This document shows, piece after piece, positions 22,493 through 34,180 of a stretch of 64,000 nt of DNA (its first letter is position 1; each line of letters opens with the position of its first letter). The stretch covers positions 34,506,001 through 34,570,000 of the forward strand of contig CP142460.1 of NCBI GenBank assembly GCA_038049695.1, written 5' to 3'. This stretch comes from Cinnamomum chago. Lineage: Eukaryota > Streptophyta > Magnoliopsida > Laurales > Lauraceae. Under the pieces are notes generated by a model. The model searched no databases. It was not told the origin of the DNA and saw only the letters and a program-made list of their open reading frames with translations. Position numbers and translations under genes: made by a program.

Positions 22493-23800
22493 CTTTCCCA
22501 CTTCACTACTGCCTCAATCTTGGACGGATCTACTGATAATTCTTCTTTGGAAATAATGTGCCCCAAAAATGCGACTTGCTCTAGCCAGAATTCACACTTG
22601 TTGAGCTTCGCATACAGCTGGTTCTCTTTCAAGAGTTGCAATGCTATCCTCAAGTGCTTTTCATGTTCTTCTTTGGTCTTAGAGTACATCAAAATGTCAT
22701 CTTTGAATACTACCACAAACTAATCTAAGTACTACGCGAATATCTTGTTCATCAAGGCCATGAACACTGCTGGTGCATTGGTCAACCGAAATGGCGTCAC
22801 TAAGAACTCATAGTGGTCATATCTTGTCCGGAAAGCTATTTTCAACACATCTAATTCTCTGACTCTCAGTTGATGGTAACCGGATCTTAAATCAATCTTC
22901 GAAAAGTATGAAGCACCTTGTAACTGATCAAATAATTCATCTATCCTTGGTAACGGGTATTTGTTCTTGATGGTCACTTGATTCAATCCTCTGTAATCAA
23001 TGCACATTCTCATCGAACCATCTTTCTTTTTGACAAACAAGACTGGAGCTCCCCAAGGTGAAATGCTAGGTCTCACAAAACCTTTGTCCAATAATTCTTG
23101 CAATGAAGTTTTTAATTCTCCCAATTCTGTCGGAGCCATTCTATAAGGTGCAATCGAAATCGGAGCGGACCCTGGCAACAACTCAATGGTGAAGTCAATC
23201 TCTCTAATGGGTGGCAAACCTAGAATCTCCTCCGGAAAAACATCCGGGAATTCCCAAACAATTGGGATCTCCTCCACCCCTTGGGACCATTTATCCTCCG
23301 CGATAAATGCCAAATAGGCATCACATCCACTTTTCAAAAGTCTATCAGCTTTCAACGCTGAGAAGAACCCTGTACGAGGATTTCTCCTCTCTCCCTGAAA
23401 TAACACCCCTGCTGGTGTCTCATCTAACTTGAAAGTAACAGTTTTATGGAAACAATCCATTGTGGCATGGTACCCTGCCAACCAATCCATCCCTAGGATG
23501 ACATCATAATCATACATCTCCAATAAAATGAGATCTGCGGTTAAAACCACTTCTCATATCTGAACTGCACAACTAGGGTAAAAGGTTCTACAAATAACTT
23601 ATTTACCTACTGGAGTTGCCACAGTCAAAATGAACTCAAGTTCTCTATCATGCACATCAATCAACTTAGAAAATGTATGAGACAAAAATGAGTGTGTAGA
23701 GCCAGGGTCAAATAAAATCTTAACTTTAATCCCACAAACAAGGAGTGTACCCTCCACGACATTGCCTGTTGCCTCTGCATCAGCTCTATTAATCGTATAT
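22493..23800 (-). pseudogene. pol: Element B pol, proximal part (protease to RT)
   Basis: Minus-strand continuation of the fragment at 1-354. The best open stretch (22732-23550) spans the end of protease ([18 protein letters not shown]) through RT ([40 protein letters not shown]). TAG at 22732-22734 ends it; RT continues to the junction with element A, with FKDD in place of the catalytic FIDD/YIDD. Upstream (about 23551-23800) protease sequence is present but interrupted. Several disabling changes plus the 22-kb insertion make it a pseudogene. Confidence 0.92.
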
Positions 23801-25111
23801 ATTTGTCCTAGCTGTTGTGGCCTATTCTGAGCCTGTTGTGGCCTGCCTTGTTGGACGTTTTTGTTCTATTATGGTGCACGCTGATTTTTTATTCTGTCCC
23901 TGTTGATAACGACCCTGCTGCTGTTGCTGATGTGGTCTATGTTGTTGTTGCGGTGCCTGTTGCTGAAGTGCCCTTGCCTGATTCTGGACAACTATTGCAT
24001 TCTATGGTGGTGCTAGACGATGTGCCCCTTGCTGCTGCTGATTATGTCTGTTCTGTCTTGGACATTCCCTCATCTGGTGGTTCATGGAACCACATTTGAA
24101 GCATGCTCCTGTAAGTGTACGTCACTGTGTACTCTCATGGTTCTTCCCACAGTGGGTACAAACCAATGGGTTCTGAGCATTCTGTTCTGTTCTCTGCTTC
24201 TTTTTCTGATGATTATTCTGTTGGTAGTTCTACTGATGAGCTTGTCCTTTCCCTTGAACTCTAAGGATCTTATTGTGAAAGTTCTCAAACTTGTAGGCTC
24301 TCTTGACAGCTTCCTCGAAGGTGATAGGCGACACTACGCCCGTGGCGTCTCTCTCAATGATGGGGTTAAGTCCCTCCAGGTGCTTTGCAATCTTCTTCTC
24401 CACCGTGTCCACCAATTCCGGAGCATATCTAGACAATCTCTCGAACTTTGTGAGCTATTCGAGGGCTATCATGTTCCCTTGGACAATCTGCTAAAATTCC
24501 ACTGCCTTCTGTCTCTTGATGTGGATGGGTACATACTTGTCATGAAACTGCCTCTTGAAACTAACCCAAGCTACTGTATCTGCCATGGTCTTGTACTCAT
24601 CTCTAACTGCCTTCCACCATATGTTTTCTGCACCGTTAAAGAGAGATGTTGCAAGTTTTACTCTTTCTCCCCCGGTGCATTGGAAGATCTCAAAGATGTT
24701 CTCCGTATGCTCTAGCCAGTCATCTACAACTAATGGATCTTTTATGCCTAGAAAGTCATTCGGAGCTCTTTTCCAAAACCGTTTAAACAAAGCGTTCGGG
24801 TCATGTTGCCTCTGATTGATGACGATTGCGGGTTGAGCTTGAACCGATTCAGGCCTTCTCTGTAATACTTCTAACAGTTGCCTCTGCATTTCTGTCGGTT
24901 CCCTAGCATGGTCTTCCTCTCTTTTAAGCATTTGCTCTTGTAATCTAGCCTGGTTCTCATTGGCCTGACGTTGTTGGTCAAGCATTTCCTGCATCATCTG
25001 TTGGAATTGATTTCGCATATTGTTATCAATCATATCTTCCTCAACAGGTCATGTGTGATCACTGTTACTTGCGGAGGGATTGTCATTTATCGGTCTTTTA
25101 CGAGGTGGCAT
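23801..25111 (-). pseudogene. gag: Element B gag (broken)
   Basis: Begins MPPRKRPIND at the ATG at 25111 and parallels element A gag throughout: Gln-rich helix, FWKRAPNDFLG, DDWLEHTENIFEIF, KRQFHDKYVP, SRYAPELVDTVEK, FENFHNKILRVQG, then two knuckle remnants near 24070-24160 and a Gln-rich linker. In-frame stops include 25049-25051, 24491-24493, 24455-24457 and about 24230. One zinc-knuckle cysteine is replaced by a stop. No solo LTR is present here, so it shows the uninterrupted form of the codons around the C insertion in A. Confidence 0.9.
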
Positions 25112-25255
25112 GATGATGTAAAACAAGTTGTTAGCACATCATAATCAAATGAAGGGTCACACGTTGCTCACATGATACTAGCTAACGAAGAGTCTAACGA
25201 TCCTCGCCACGTCCTTAGGATTTCTAGTTTCTTTTAATTGCTTGAAACACGTCTC

Positions 25256-25267
25256 GCTCTGATACTA
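25256..25267 (-). other. Primer binding site, element B
   Basis: Sense TAGTATCAGAGC, one mismatch from the usual TGGTATCAGAGC, three bases from the LTR end. Confidence 0.8.
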
Positions 25268-25708
25268 GTCCATCGCGACCCCGGACCGCACCCACGGGGC
25301 CAATCCGGGATCGGGACTATTTTGTCACATATTTATTTAGGATGACAAGGTATTAAGTGTACACATTGATTTAATTTCCCACAGGTGTCCGCGGTGAGGA
25401 TATCACAACAACATGAATATTTCTTTTAATGCGGAAACGTGTAGCAAATCAAATTGATAATTCAAGTCATGAGATAAAAACACATTTCCCAAAAGAAATG
25501 ATCAAAAGTGCTTTCCCAAACTAAATATCAGAATGAGCAATGATCAAAAGTGCTTTCCCAAAAGAAAAGTTAAAGTTTATACAAAAGATCATTTAATTAC
25601 ATTTCCCAAAAATAGAGGCCAACAAAGGCCAATTTAAAGAAAATACCAATTCTCAAAGAATGGTTAAATGTTTCCCAAAATATTACGTCTCTCAAAGCAA
25701 TCAAATGT

Positions 25709-25807
25709 CTAAACGACATCATCAGCATGCCACTCAACTAGGCATTGCGGTTCACCGACAGCCTCCTCAAGCTCCTCCTCGGGATAGACAATGTCCGGAC
25801 CTGAGTA
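25709..25807 (-). other. Conserved 99-nt reading frame, element B LTR
   Basis: Open over the same 99 nt as in A and D, with EEAVGEPQ and LVEWHADDVV conserved and several third-position differences. Confidence 0.4.
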
Positions 25808-26031
25808 CCAAAGAGTGAGTCAAACACGACGGTTTGGCAAATGGGTGAAAAGACATGACAATATAATAATAAATGAATTTACCTTCAAAAGTAATAAAAC
25901 CCGTTTAAATAACAATTTCATATAAGAGATAAAACATTTATTCAAATACAAGTATGCGTTGTAAAACAAGTAAAGGTAACCAAGGAAACGGGAAACAAAC
26001 AAGATGGCAACTACACGAAGTTAAGTCCTCT

Positions 26032-26045
26032 ATCACCGAAGTGAC
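26032..26045 (-). other. Hairpin with TTCG centre in LTR B
   Basis: Sense GTCAC-TTCG-GTGAT, the equivalent of the element A hairpin with one G-U type change in the stem. Confidence 0.55.
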
Positions 26046-26428
26046 AGCATATCAACGCGTTGATCTCAGTCACACGAGGTAAGGAGAAACGATGAAATAT
26101 ATATATATACATATAATATCCATATACATATACAATAAACCATTGAAGTTTCAGGTTTAAGATTTGTTTGAAGTGAATAAGGATCCCGTATGTCTAAATC
26201 GGTAAAGACTTGGTACTCCTTGAGTTTGGGGACATTCCGGGGTCCTTATATACTTCTACTTTTCAAAAGTTCAAATGAAATCTTTGTGATGTGGTTTCCT
26301 TCCCAAACTGATGTCAAATCATAAGAACGGTTCTTCTCATTACAATAGGGCTCCCAACAAACCTCTCTCAATTATTTAAACATTTCATCCGTGCTCCCAA
26401 AACAGCCCCAGGTGAACAATACCCACCG

Positions 26429-26755
26429 CTCGAGCGGTTTGGAGGTTCGCTCGAGCGGTAAGCTCTCTGGAATGATTGTCTGGGTAGGTTCGCTCGAGCG
26501 GTAAGCTCTCTGGAATGATTGTCTGGGTAGGTTCGCTCGAGCGAAGTTTAGGTCACTCGAGCGAACTCATCCAGTATCAGGTTGGCTCGAGTGAAATTTC
26601 AGTTCGCTCGAACTAACCACTCTTTGGAAAGAGTTCTGGGAGGGTTCGCTCGAGCGTTGAAGGGTTCGCTCGAGCGAACTATCCACCGGAATGGTCCGAA
26701 CCCCTTTCTGGACACTTCGCTCGAGCGACCTATCAAGTCCGCTCGAGCTAACTGT
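26429..26755 (-). promoter_or_regulatory. Palindrome cluster TCGCTCGAGCGA, LTR B
   Basis: CTCGAG cores at 26429, 26450, 26493, 26536, 26556, 26586, 26607 (CTCGAA) and further to 26740. Spacings are 21, 43, 43, 20, 30 and 21 bp. A 43-bp unit (26446-26488) is duplicated in tandem (26489-26531). Confidence 0.75.
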
Positions 26756-27347
26756 CCAGAAACTGGTTCCGGGACAGTTCTTCTCCTCTCTTTCTCCTCC
26801 TTTTACAACCTCCTTTTAGCCGCTTGTGTACACCAAATGAGAAGCTCAAAACCCTATCCAAACCAACATCAAATCTCCAACAACATCCATTCCATCCTCC
26901 TCCAATAATATCATATCCCATCATAAAGAAAGAAGGGAAGGAAAACACTACACACAAGAGTGCATTTGAACTAAAAACAAGAGATAATTGAATGCCATGC
27001 ACCAATACATTTCTATGACATTAAATGCGCTATCAAGGCTCTTTCATGAGCATTTATTTCAAGTCAATGCAATAACTAAGCATGAGTGAAAAACAACAAA
27101 ATCAATCACATTCCTTATAAAACCATTGAAAACTCATAAAATCAAATCATCCACTTGCCTTAGGTCCAAGCTAATCAATAACAAGCTCTAACACTCCTCC
27201 AAGCCAAGAATCCAAGCTATGAACAAAAATCCCCAAAAACAAACCCTAATTGGGTCAAAACAAGAAATACAAAGGGAAACCTAACAATAATGAAAATGGA
27301 ACCTCTTCAAGGCCAAATGAACACAAATCTAAGAGATGGGGAGGGTT

Positions 27348-27353
27348 GCTTAC
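27348..27353 (-). promoter_or_regulatory. Splice-donor-like GTAAGC, LTR B
   Basis: Sense GTAAGC at LTR position about 757. Confidence 0.35.
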
Positions 27354-27597
27354 TTGTAGGTTCTCCAAATGGGTAAGGTGAGCTCAAAGAGAGTCTTGGA
27401 ATGAGAAGTTTTCTCCAAAAATTGCATCAATGGAAAGCTATGGTGATGAGGAAGAAGATGATGACAAGCATTACTCCAATAGCAAAGGTTTGGTAGTGGA
27501 TTGGGAGATGGAAAAACAAGAAGAAAAGAGCAAAGGGAAAATCCTAGCTTAGGATTGGAGTTGATCTAGGAAAGGGGAAAAGGAAGGGGAGTCCTCC

Positions 27598-27605
27598 TTA
27601 TATAC
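27598..27605 (-). promoter_or_regulatory. TATA box, LTR B
   Basis: Sense TATATAAGG about 505 bp from the LTR start. Confidence 0.6.
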
Positions 27606-28109
27606 AAGTTAAGAGTGGGCTCCACCACTTGAAACCTTTGTGGGCTGAAATCACGTTTATCAGGGATTCGAACGAATTCGACGAAGAAGAGAAAAGTGAT
27701 CGTCGAAATATCTACTTTCCAAAAAGTATATGTTTTACGGGTTTCAGGAATATCAAGTTTTGGATGCAGATTTGGTGTAAAAAGACTATTTTGCCCCCAA
27801 TGCTAGGAAAATCGGATTTCGGGGTCTAGAATGGGTGCGGGATCAACATAAAAGTTGTAGGGATTAACGAGATAAGTAAAGTGAGATTAAAATAATGAAA
27901 ATACGAATCTCGGATAAACCCTCAAGTAAATGCAAAGTCATAATAGGAACCCCCAAAGGGCCCCACTAGTCACAAAGGCACTCAAAAATTCCCCAAAGCT
28001 ATATCAAAAGCTATTTTATTCCCTACTTAACCAAAATACACTAAGCACTCTTAGAACTAAAACACGACTAAGTAACACTAATCGAGGTCACTTGGGACGG
28101 GGTCTTACA

Positions 28110-28738
28110 AATAGGTTTAAATATTTTTCCAATGGAAATTTAATTATCGTTATCTTGTTATATCCTTTCATGCACCTGCCAAACAGTTGTGTTTGACCCA
28201 CTCTTTGGTACTCATGTCCAGTTGTCGGTTATCTTGAGGAGGACCCTGAGGAGGCGGTCGGAGAACCGCAGCACTTAGTTGAGTGGCATGCTGATGATGT
28301 CGTCTAGACATTCGGTTACTCGAGTTGCGACACATTTTGGTGATCGTGGTTAACCATTCTTTTTGGGTTATTGTTTTGAGATGTATTGGCCTTTGTTAGC
28401 CTTTATTCTTTTGGGGAGTGAAAAACTAATTAATCTCTTGTATAAACTTTAACGTTACTTTCGGGAAAAATACTAATGATCATTGCTCATTCTGATACTT
28501 TGTTTATACATGTATTATCGTCTTATGACTAGAGTTGGATCGAATGTTGATTTACTACACGCTTCCGCACTTAAACAAATGTTATATTGATGTGATATCC
28601 TCACGGCGGACACCTATGGGAATTTTTATAGACCCGTGTACGCATTGTTGGTTATGGCATCGTCATTCCATCTATCTATTCCATCTTAATCAGTCCCGAT
28701 CCCGGATTAGGCTGTAGACCCAGTCCGGGGTTGCGACA
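28110..28738 (+). repeat. D: 3' part of a Tekay-like LTR
   Basis: Aligns with the last about 600 bp of the element A LTR (CCTGCCAAACAGTTGTGTTT, the 99-nt frame at 28209-28307, CACGCTTCCGC, GGGTTGCGACA at the end). The left part is beyond the window because element B inserted in it. No primer site follows the end, so this is a 3' LTR or a solo LTR. Confidence 0.85.
28209..28307 (+). other. Conserved 99-nt reading frame, LTR D
   Basis: Same length and frame as in A and B; YSCPVVGYLEEDPEEAV to HADDVV and TAG. Confidence 0.4.
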
Positions 28739-30274
28739 CCATCATACTTCGAAACCAATGGAACATCAAAAGGGATTCTAAGTTCATCATCTAAGTTCAT
28801 CATGTGATCCCCTACCAAAGTAAAGCAAACAAAGCTAATGAACATGTTTGATACATGTAGACAAGTACCAGACGATACAATTCAGAATCAAAAGCGATAG
28901 ACAATTCAAACCTAAGCTTAGCGTTAAACCCGAAGCATCATATAACCTACTCAGTCAACAAACGGGATTAGGGTTCACGATACCCGGATGAACAATCTTG
29001 TGCATAGATTTAAAAAAGGGATCCTGTTGTCCCGTACCGATCAAGATTGAGATAGGTTGAATCCCGATGCAACCGGAATAACCGTGAAGAGCGTCGGCTC
29101 AAAACATCCTTACACATAGTCAAATGAGTCCAAAAATGGTAGCCAGGGTCCCACCTAAGTCCATAAGTCCTAAAGTATCCGTGATATAAAAATACAACCA
29201 CAGTTATGTTTGAAATGATCATAACACCGGGTCACATTGAAGCTTTAGTAAGCATGAGCATGTATAGACAATTGACAATAAATAAATGTTTATAAATTAA
29301 TAAAGAAATGCAAAGTTGTCAGCCGGTGCTTAAAGAAATCATAAATACATGCTTTTGGTTTCTTTAATTATTTTTCCAACAAAAGTCCTCTCCTATTCAT
29401 ACTCATGATTTACATGAGGCCTCACCAAAACATGACCTGTGTTCTATGACATGGGTGGGTTTTGTAACATGGGTTCTGTCAAATTTGAAACATGGGAAGC
29501 TCTTCCCTACACCCATACAACTTACAATCAAATAACAAATGGGTCACACTCTCTCTATCCATACATTAGACAATCACCATTTCATCCAAAATAAACCCAT
29601 TCAAAATATAACATAACCTAGCAATTAATTTCCAATTTAACATACAATGAGCACAAGGGTGTCTAGAATTGAAATTAGATGCTAGAATCATAAAGAGGAG
29701 CAACATATAATAGCATAATATATATATATCCACTTGCCTTGGTGAGTGCACTCCAAAATAGGGGGAAAATAGAAAGCCGACTATTTGAACGCGAATTGGA
29801 GAAGAACCTTTCAAACCCAAAACAACCTACAAGAATGCATGCAAAGAGTAGTACATAGTTGTCCTAAACCATTTCTAAGCAAAGAGGGAAAAAGCCCTAA
29901 TTTCTACATGCTTAGGAGCTTACCTAGAGATGGAGAATTAATAAAATAATCTAAAGCGGGTTCAGGTCAGGTCAGGTTCTTGAGAGGTTTCGAGGGTCCG
30001 GATCAGGATGAGGTAGAAGGACAAAGTCCGAGAAATTAAGAAATCTATCCAATGGTACCAAAATCTCAAAAAGCAAAAAATACGAAAAAGCCCTCAGAAC
30101 TTTCCGAAAATTGTGACACACACCCTTACTGTACCCAAACGAACTTGAAATCATGTGAAACTTCGCATGCATGACTCACATGTCAAACCCGACTCGCTAA
30201 AACTCTAAACACACTTACTAACTAATCAAGCAATTAATTATAATTAATAGAAGATTAAGGGACAGGATATTACA
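28739..30274 (-). repeat. Element G 3' LTR (partial)
   Basis: Sense start TGTAATATCCTGTCCC at 30274, next to a polypurine tract. Its left part resembles the Tekay-like LTR scaffold in C (compare 13680-13860: GTCGGCTCA, AGGGTCCCACCTAA). LTR D interrupts or truncates it at 28739. The short reading frames inside are not credible. Confidence 0.75.
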
Positions 30275-30287
30275 TCATCCCCTCCTT
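30275..30287 (-). other. Polypurine tract, element G
   Basis: Sense AAGGAGGGGATGA immediately before the LTR start. Confidence 0.8.
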
Positions 30288-32714
30288 AGGATATTTGGTC
30301 TTCCAAATCCCTAACACATCTCTGGCACTAACTCTAGATACTTCTCCTTGACTTGATCTTTGAGTTCCCAAGTTGCTTCCCTTGGACTGTGATGCTCCCA
30401 CTATACCTTGACCCAATGAATGGTCCTTGTCCCGAAAACCTATTCCTTAGTGTCAATGATCTTCTTCGGTCGCTTGACAAATGTCACATCTGGTTGAACA
30501 TCCAAAGGCTCATGATGTAGCACGTGTGAAGAGTTTGGAATGTACTTCCTCAGCATGGAAATGTGAAAAACCTTATGAACTCTTGCTAACTCTGCTGGTA
30601 GTGTATTTCAATCTGTAAGCCACTTCACCAACGCGCATATCAATCTCAAATAGTCCAATGCATATTCGAGCCAATTTCCCTTTCTGACCGAATCTCACAG
30701 TTCCTCTAGTCGGTGAGACTTTGAGAAACACCTTGTCTCCAACATGAAACTCCAAATCCCTCATCTTGGGGTCTGCTAGCTCTTCTGACTGTCTCTTGCA
30801 ATCTTCAGCCAGTCAATGATCTGCTTCACCTTCTCACTGGTATCACTGATGATCTATGGCCCATGAGAACTTCAAATACTAGTCTATTCCCAACAAATCG
30901 GGGTCTTGCACTTCCATCCGTATAATGCCTTGAGCGGTGTCATCCCGATAATGGAGTGAAAACTGTTGTTGTAGGCAAATCACACAAAGGAAGACTCTTC
31001 TCCCAATCCTTCCCGAAATCTAGAACACATGCCCGCAACATGTCCTCCATAGTCTGGTTGGTTCTCTCAGATCGGTCTAAGGGTGATACACAGGGTTGAA
31101 GCTCAATGTAGTACCCAAAGCTGCTTGCAAACTAACCCAAAACCTGCCCACAAACCTTATATCTCTGTTTGAAACAATGGAATCTAGAATTCCATGTAAT
31201 TTGACTATGCTGTCGATGTACTTGTGTGTCAAGATATCCATGGATCCTCTCATCTTCATCGGAATGAAGTGTGTTGACTTGGTGAGTCTATCAACAATCA
31301 CCTAAATACTATCATTGTCCCTCGTGGGTGGCAACCCTCCAACGAAGTCCATAGTGATATGCTCCCACTTCCATTCCAGTGTCTTCAAGGGTTGGAGTAA
31401 CCCTGAAGGTTCTGATGCTCAACCTTCACTTGCTGACACACTAGACATCTTGAAACAAACCCTACTATGTCCTTCTTCATGTTGTTCCACAAGTAAGAAC
31501 TCCTCAAATTCTAGTACATTTTGGTGCTCCCATAGTGAATAGCATAACGAGAATGGTGTGGCTCAACTATAATCTCGTTCCTCAAATCATGTACACACCC
31601 GGTACACACAATCTGTCCTGGCAATACAACACTCCATCTATGAGTCTGAACTCTGGCCTGTCTACTATGCTGTCTATCAGTCTGACTAACTCTGGATCCT
31701 CTGTCTGGCTGCTCTTGATTCTGCTAAAAATCTCTGGTTCCCAAGTGTGAATGTTGGCAACCATGATTCCCTCACTCTGAGGCTGGAAATCTATGGCCAA
31801 ATCTCTGAATAACTCTGTCAAAGACCACTCTATCTGTAAACATCCGGCATTCGTTGTCTTTCTGCTCAATGCATCTGCAACCACATTTGCTTTCTCGGGA
31901 TGATACTTTATCGAAAAATCGTAGTCTTTAATGTACTCCATCCATCTGGTCTGCCTCATGTTCAAATCCTTCTGTCTAAATAGATACTGAAGACTCATGT
32001 GATCTGAGTGAACCTTGAATTTCTCTCCGTAAAGATAATGTCTCCACTTCTTCAGTGCCATAACCACTGCTATAAGCTCCAAATTATGGGTAGTGTATCT
32101 CTTTTCATGCTCTGTCAGCTGTCTGGACCCATAGGCCACTACTTTTCCTTCTTGCATAAGTACACATCCTAAACCAATGGCTGAAGCGTCTATAAAAATT
32201 GCAAACCCTCCAGTTCCTAAAGGTAAAGTATGGATAGGAGTTGTGGTCAATCTGGTTTTCAGCTCTTGAAAGTTTGCTTCACACTGTTCTGTCCACACAA
32301 AAGGAACATCCTTCCTTGTCAATTTGGTCATTAGGGCTGCTATACTGGAGAATCCCTTCACAAATCTTCTGTAATGCCTGCCAAACTGAGAAAACTCTTG
32401 ATCTCTGACACTGACTTCAGGCTCTGCCAACTAATTACTGCCTCAACCTTCGCTAGATCCACTGATAAACCTTCCTTAGAGATGATGTGTCCAAGAAAAG
32501 ACACTTGCTCAAGCCAAAACTCATACTTACTAAGCTTGGCATAGAGTTGATTCTCTCTTAGAATCTACAATGAACTCGTTAAATGCTTTGGATGCTCATC
32601 TCTGGACCACGAATAGACTAGAACATTGTCTATGAATACGACTATGAACTTGTCTAAGCATGGTGCAAAGACCCTGTTCATCAAAGCCATAAATACTCCC
32701 GGTGCGTTGGTCAA
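30288..32714 (-). pseudogene. pol: Element G pol: RT, RNase H, integrase, chromodomain (broken)
   Basis: Chromovirus pol on the minus strand, more diverged from A and B than they are from each other. Sense order: RT from [13 protein letters not shown] at 32714 with FIDN in place of FIDD (about 32630), RNase H ([21 protein letters not shown]; 31900-32200), integrase (DRLTKSTHFIP, SNRDIRFVGRFW; 31077-31301), GPY region 30573-30764, and a chromodomain (REATWELKDQV) near 30340-30480. Stops and frameshifts separate these pieces. The 5' part of the element is absent: RT is cut at 32714 by sequence X. Confidence 0.9.
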
Positions 32715-34180
32715 TGATGGGGGCCCGGCCTTTTGTCCTCTACCTCCGCCCCGGGGGCTTCCAGGGTCCGGCGGAGGAGGAAAAACGAGTCATCAATATT
32801 TTTTTGTACGGGTATGCCAGATTTTCTATTCTACTTGAAATTTGAAATGGTGATCCGAAGATTCACCTTCACAAGTAGAAATGAAATCAACTCTTTTTTC
32901 TAACTTTCCATTGCACATATACTTTAAGAAAAGGACACAAATTTTTTTTTAATGCCGTGAGAGGCGATTTTTCTTTGTTTGTCGTGAAAGGCGGTTTTGT
33001 ACCGTGAAAGGTGATTTACAAATCTCATCAACAATGAAAGACAAGAAATGTGATTTTTTTGTCCCTTTACAAAGAATACAAGATACAATAGAAAAGTGAG
33101 GAAAAGAATCTGACTTCTCAGGAGATTGCAGGGACTCGTTCAGATCGACGGTCGTAAGTCATGTATGGACTTCGCCATCGTCCTTCATATGAGAACGCAT
33201 GATGCTTTGATTCTTTGGCTTGGCATGGACCTCAGTTTTTTAGAGGATAAAGACCAAGGGAATGTCCTATATCCAAAAAAAAAATGAGTAAATGGGCTGA
33301 AGAGCCGTGTTTAGGCCATGTTGGACAGAAGAAGACCCCCCCCCAAGGGATTTCGATCACCTTATAGTGTTTCTTTTGCAGCAGAGTTTCTTCGAAGAAG
33401 GAAAGCTTACTTGTGCAGAGATTTCTTAGAGAATTCTTTGAGATTTTTCTTGGATTTTTCTGGACCTTTTCTTCTTGGAATGACCCCCCCTTTTATAGGC
33501 TTTTGGTGGCCATAAGGTGGGTTTATGAGCATTGATGGCATTGATGCTCCATGATGAGAGGAGTTACAAGTTTTAATTCTTTGATTTTGTAACTTCTTTT
33601 TCTTGGCTTATGATTGGCCGGTGGAGAATGATGGGCGTTTAATCGCCCTTAATCTCCTTGATGAGGGGAATTTCATGATTTTAATATCATGATTACTTGG
33701 ATTTGTAACTCCCATTTGCTTGATTTTGATTGGGCCATCCAAAATAATGGGTTAATGACCGCATTAAATTGTCATAAAACAGGTCAATTAACTACATTAA
33801 GTGATCGCCAGGGCATTTGAAGAGTCGCGGGCCGTGCCGCGTCTTTTGGAATTCTTCTTGTGACGATTACCGATGGATCCACATGTTGTTTGATGTCGGA
33901 TGGCGATGCAACTTCAGACATTGATTGATATGGCCGGTGACATCTGTCTTGTCGATTTCTCGATCGGTCGGACAGAAAGTATACTTTTTTGGTCAGCCGG
34001 TTGGCGATCTTGGAGCGATCAATGATGATTTCATGCTCTTGACGGCCGATCCGAAATTTTGATGAAGATCAATCGATTTCAAGCATGAAAAATCAGATTT
34101 TCGGAAAACTGCAGGGGCTGGAATTCCCGAAACGCGAAAAGAGTCAAAAAACGAGCCATCCGACGGAAATCCGGTGACCC
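32715..34180. other. X: unclassified GC-rich insertion or LTR-like piece
   Basis: Starts TGATGGGGGCCCGGCC inside the G RT gene. It contains a GC-rich block (32718-32786), three degenerate 27-bp repeats around CCGTGAAAGGCGATTTT (about 32953-33030), a CT/C-rich run near 33333 and several CCGGTGACC-type words near 34170. No reading frame looks real. The style resembles LTR and leader regions of Tat or Athila elements, but I could not find matching termini or a target duplication. Confidence 0.4.

Larger units (their letters stand above)
25271..28109 (-). repeat. Element B 5' LTR
   Basis: 2839 bp, sense TGTAAGACCCCGTCCC...GGGGTCGCGATG. Contents in sense order: TATA (27598-27605), donor-like GTAAGC (27348-27353), palindrome cluster (26429-26755), hairpin (26032-26045), 99-nt frame (25709-25807). 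It sits inside LTR D, which resumes at 28110 with AATAG as the probable target copy; the other copy is outside the window. Confidence 0.9.

Noticed and set aside
23815-24715. Plus-strand frames across the element B gag region
   Set aside because: Shadows of the minus-strand gag; real homology is on the minus strand.
32715-34180. X as a TE with TCAA target duplication
   Set aside because: TCAA occurs near both edges but the ends do not form TG...CA and the flanks do not rejoin a gene.
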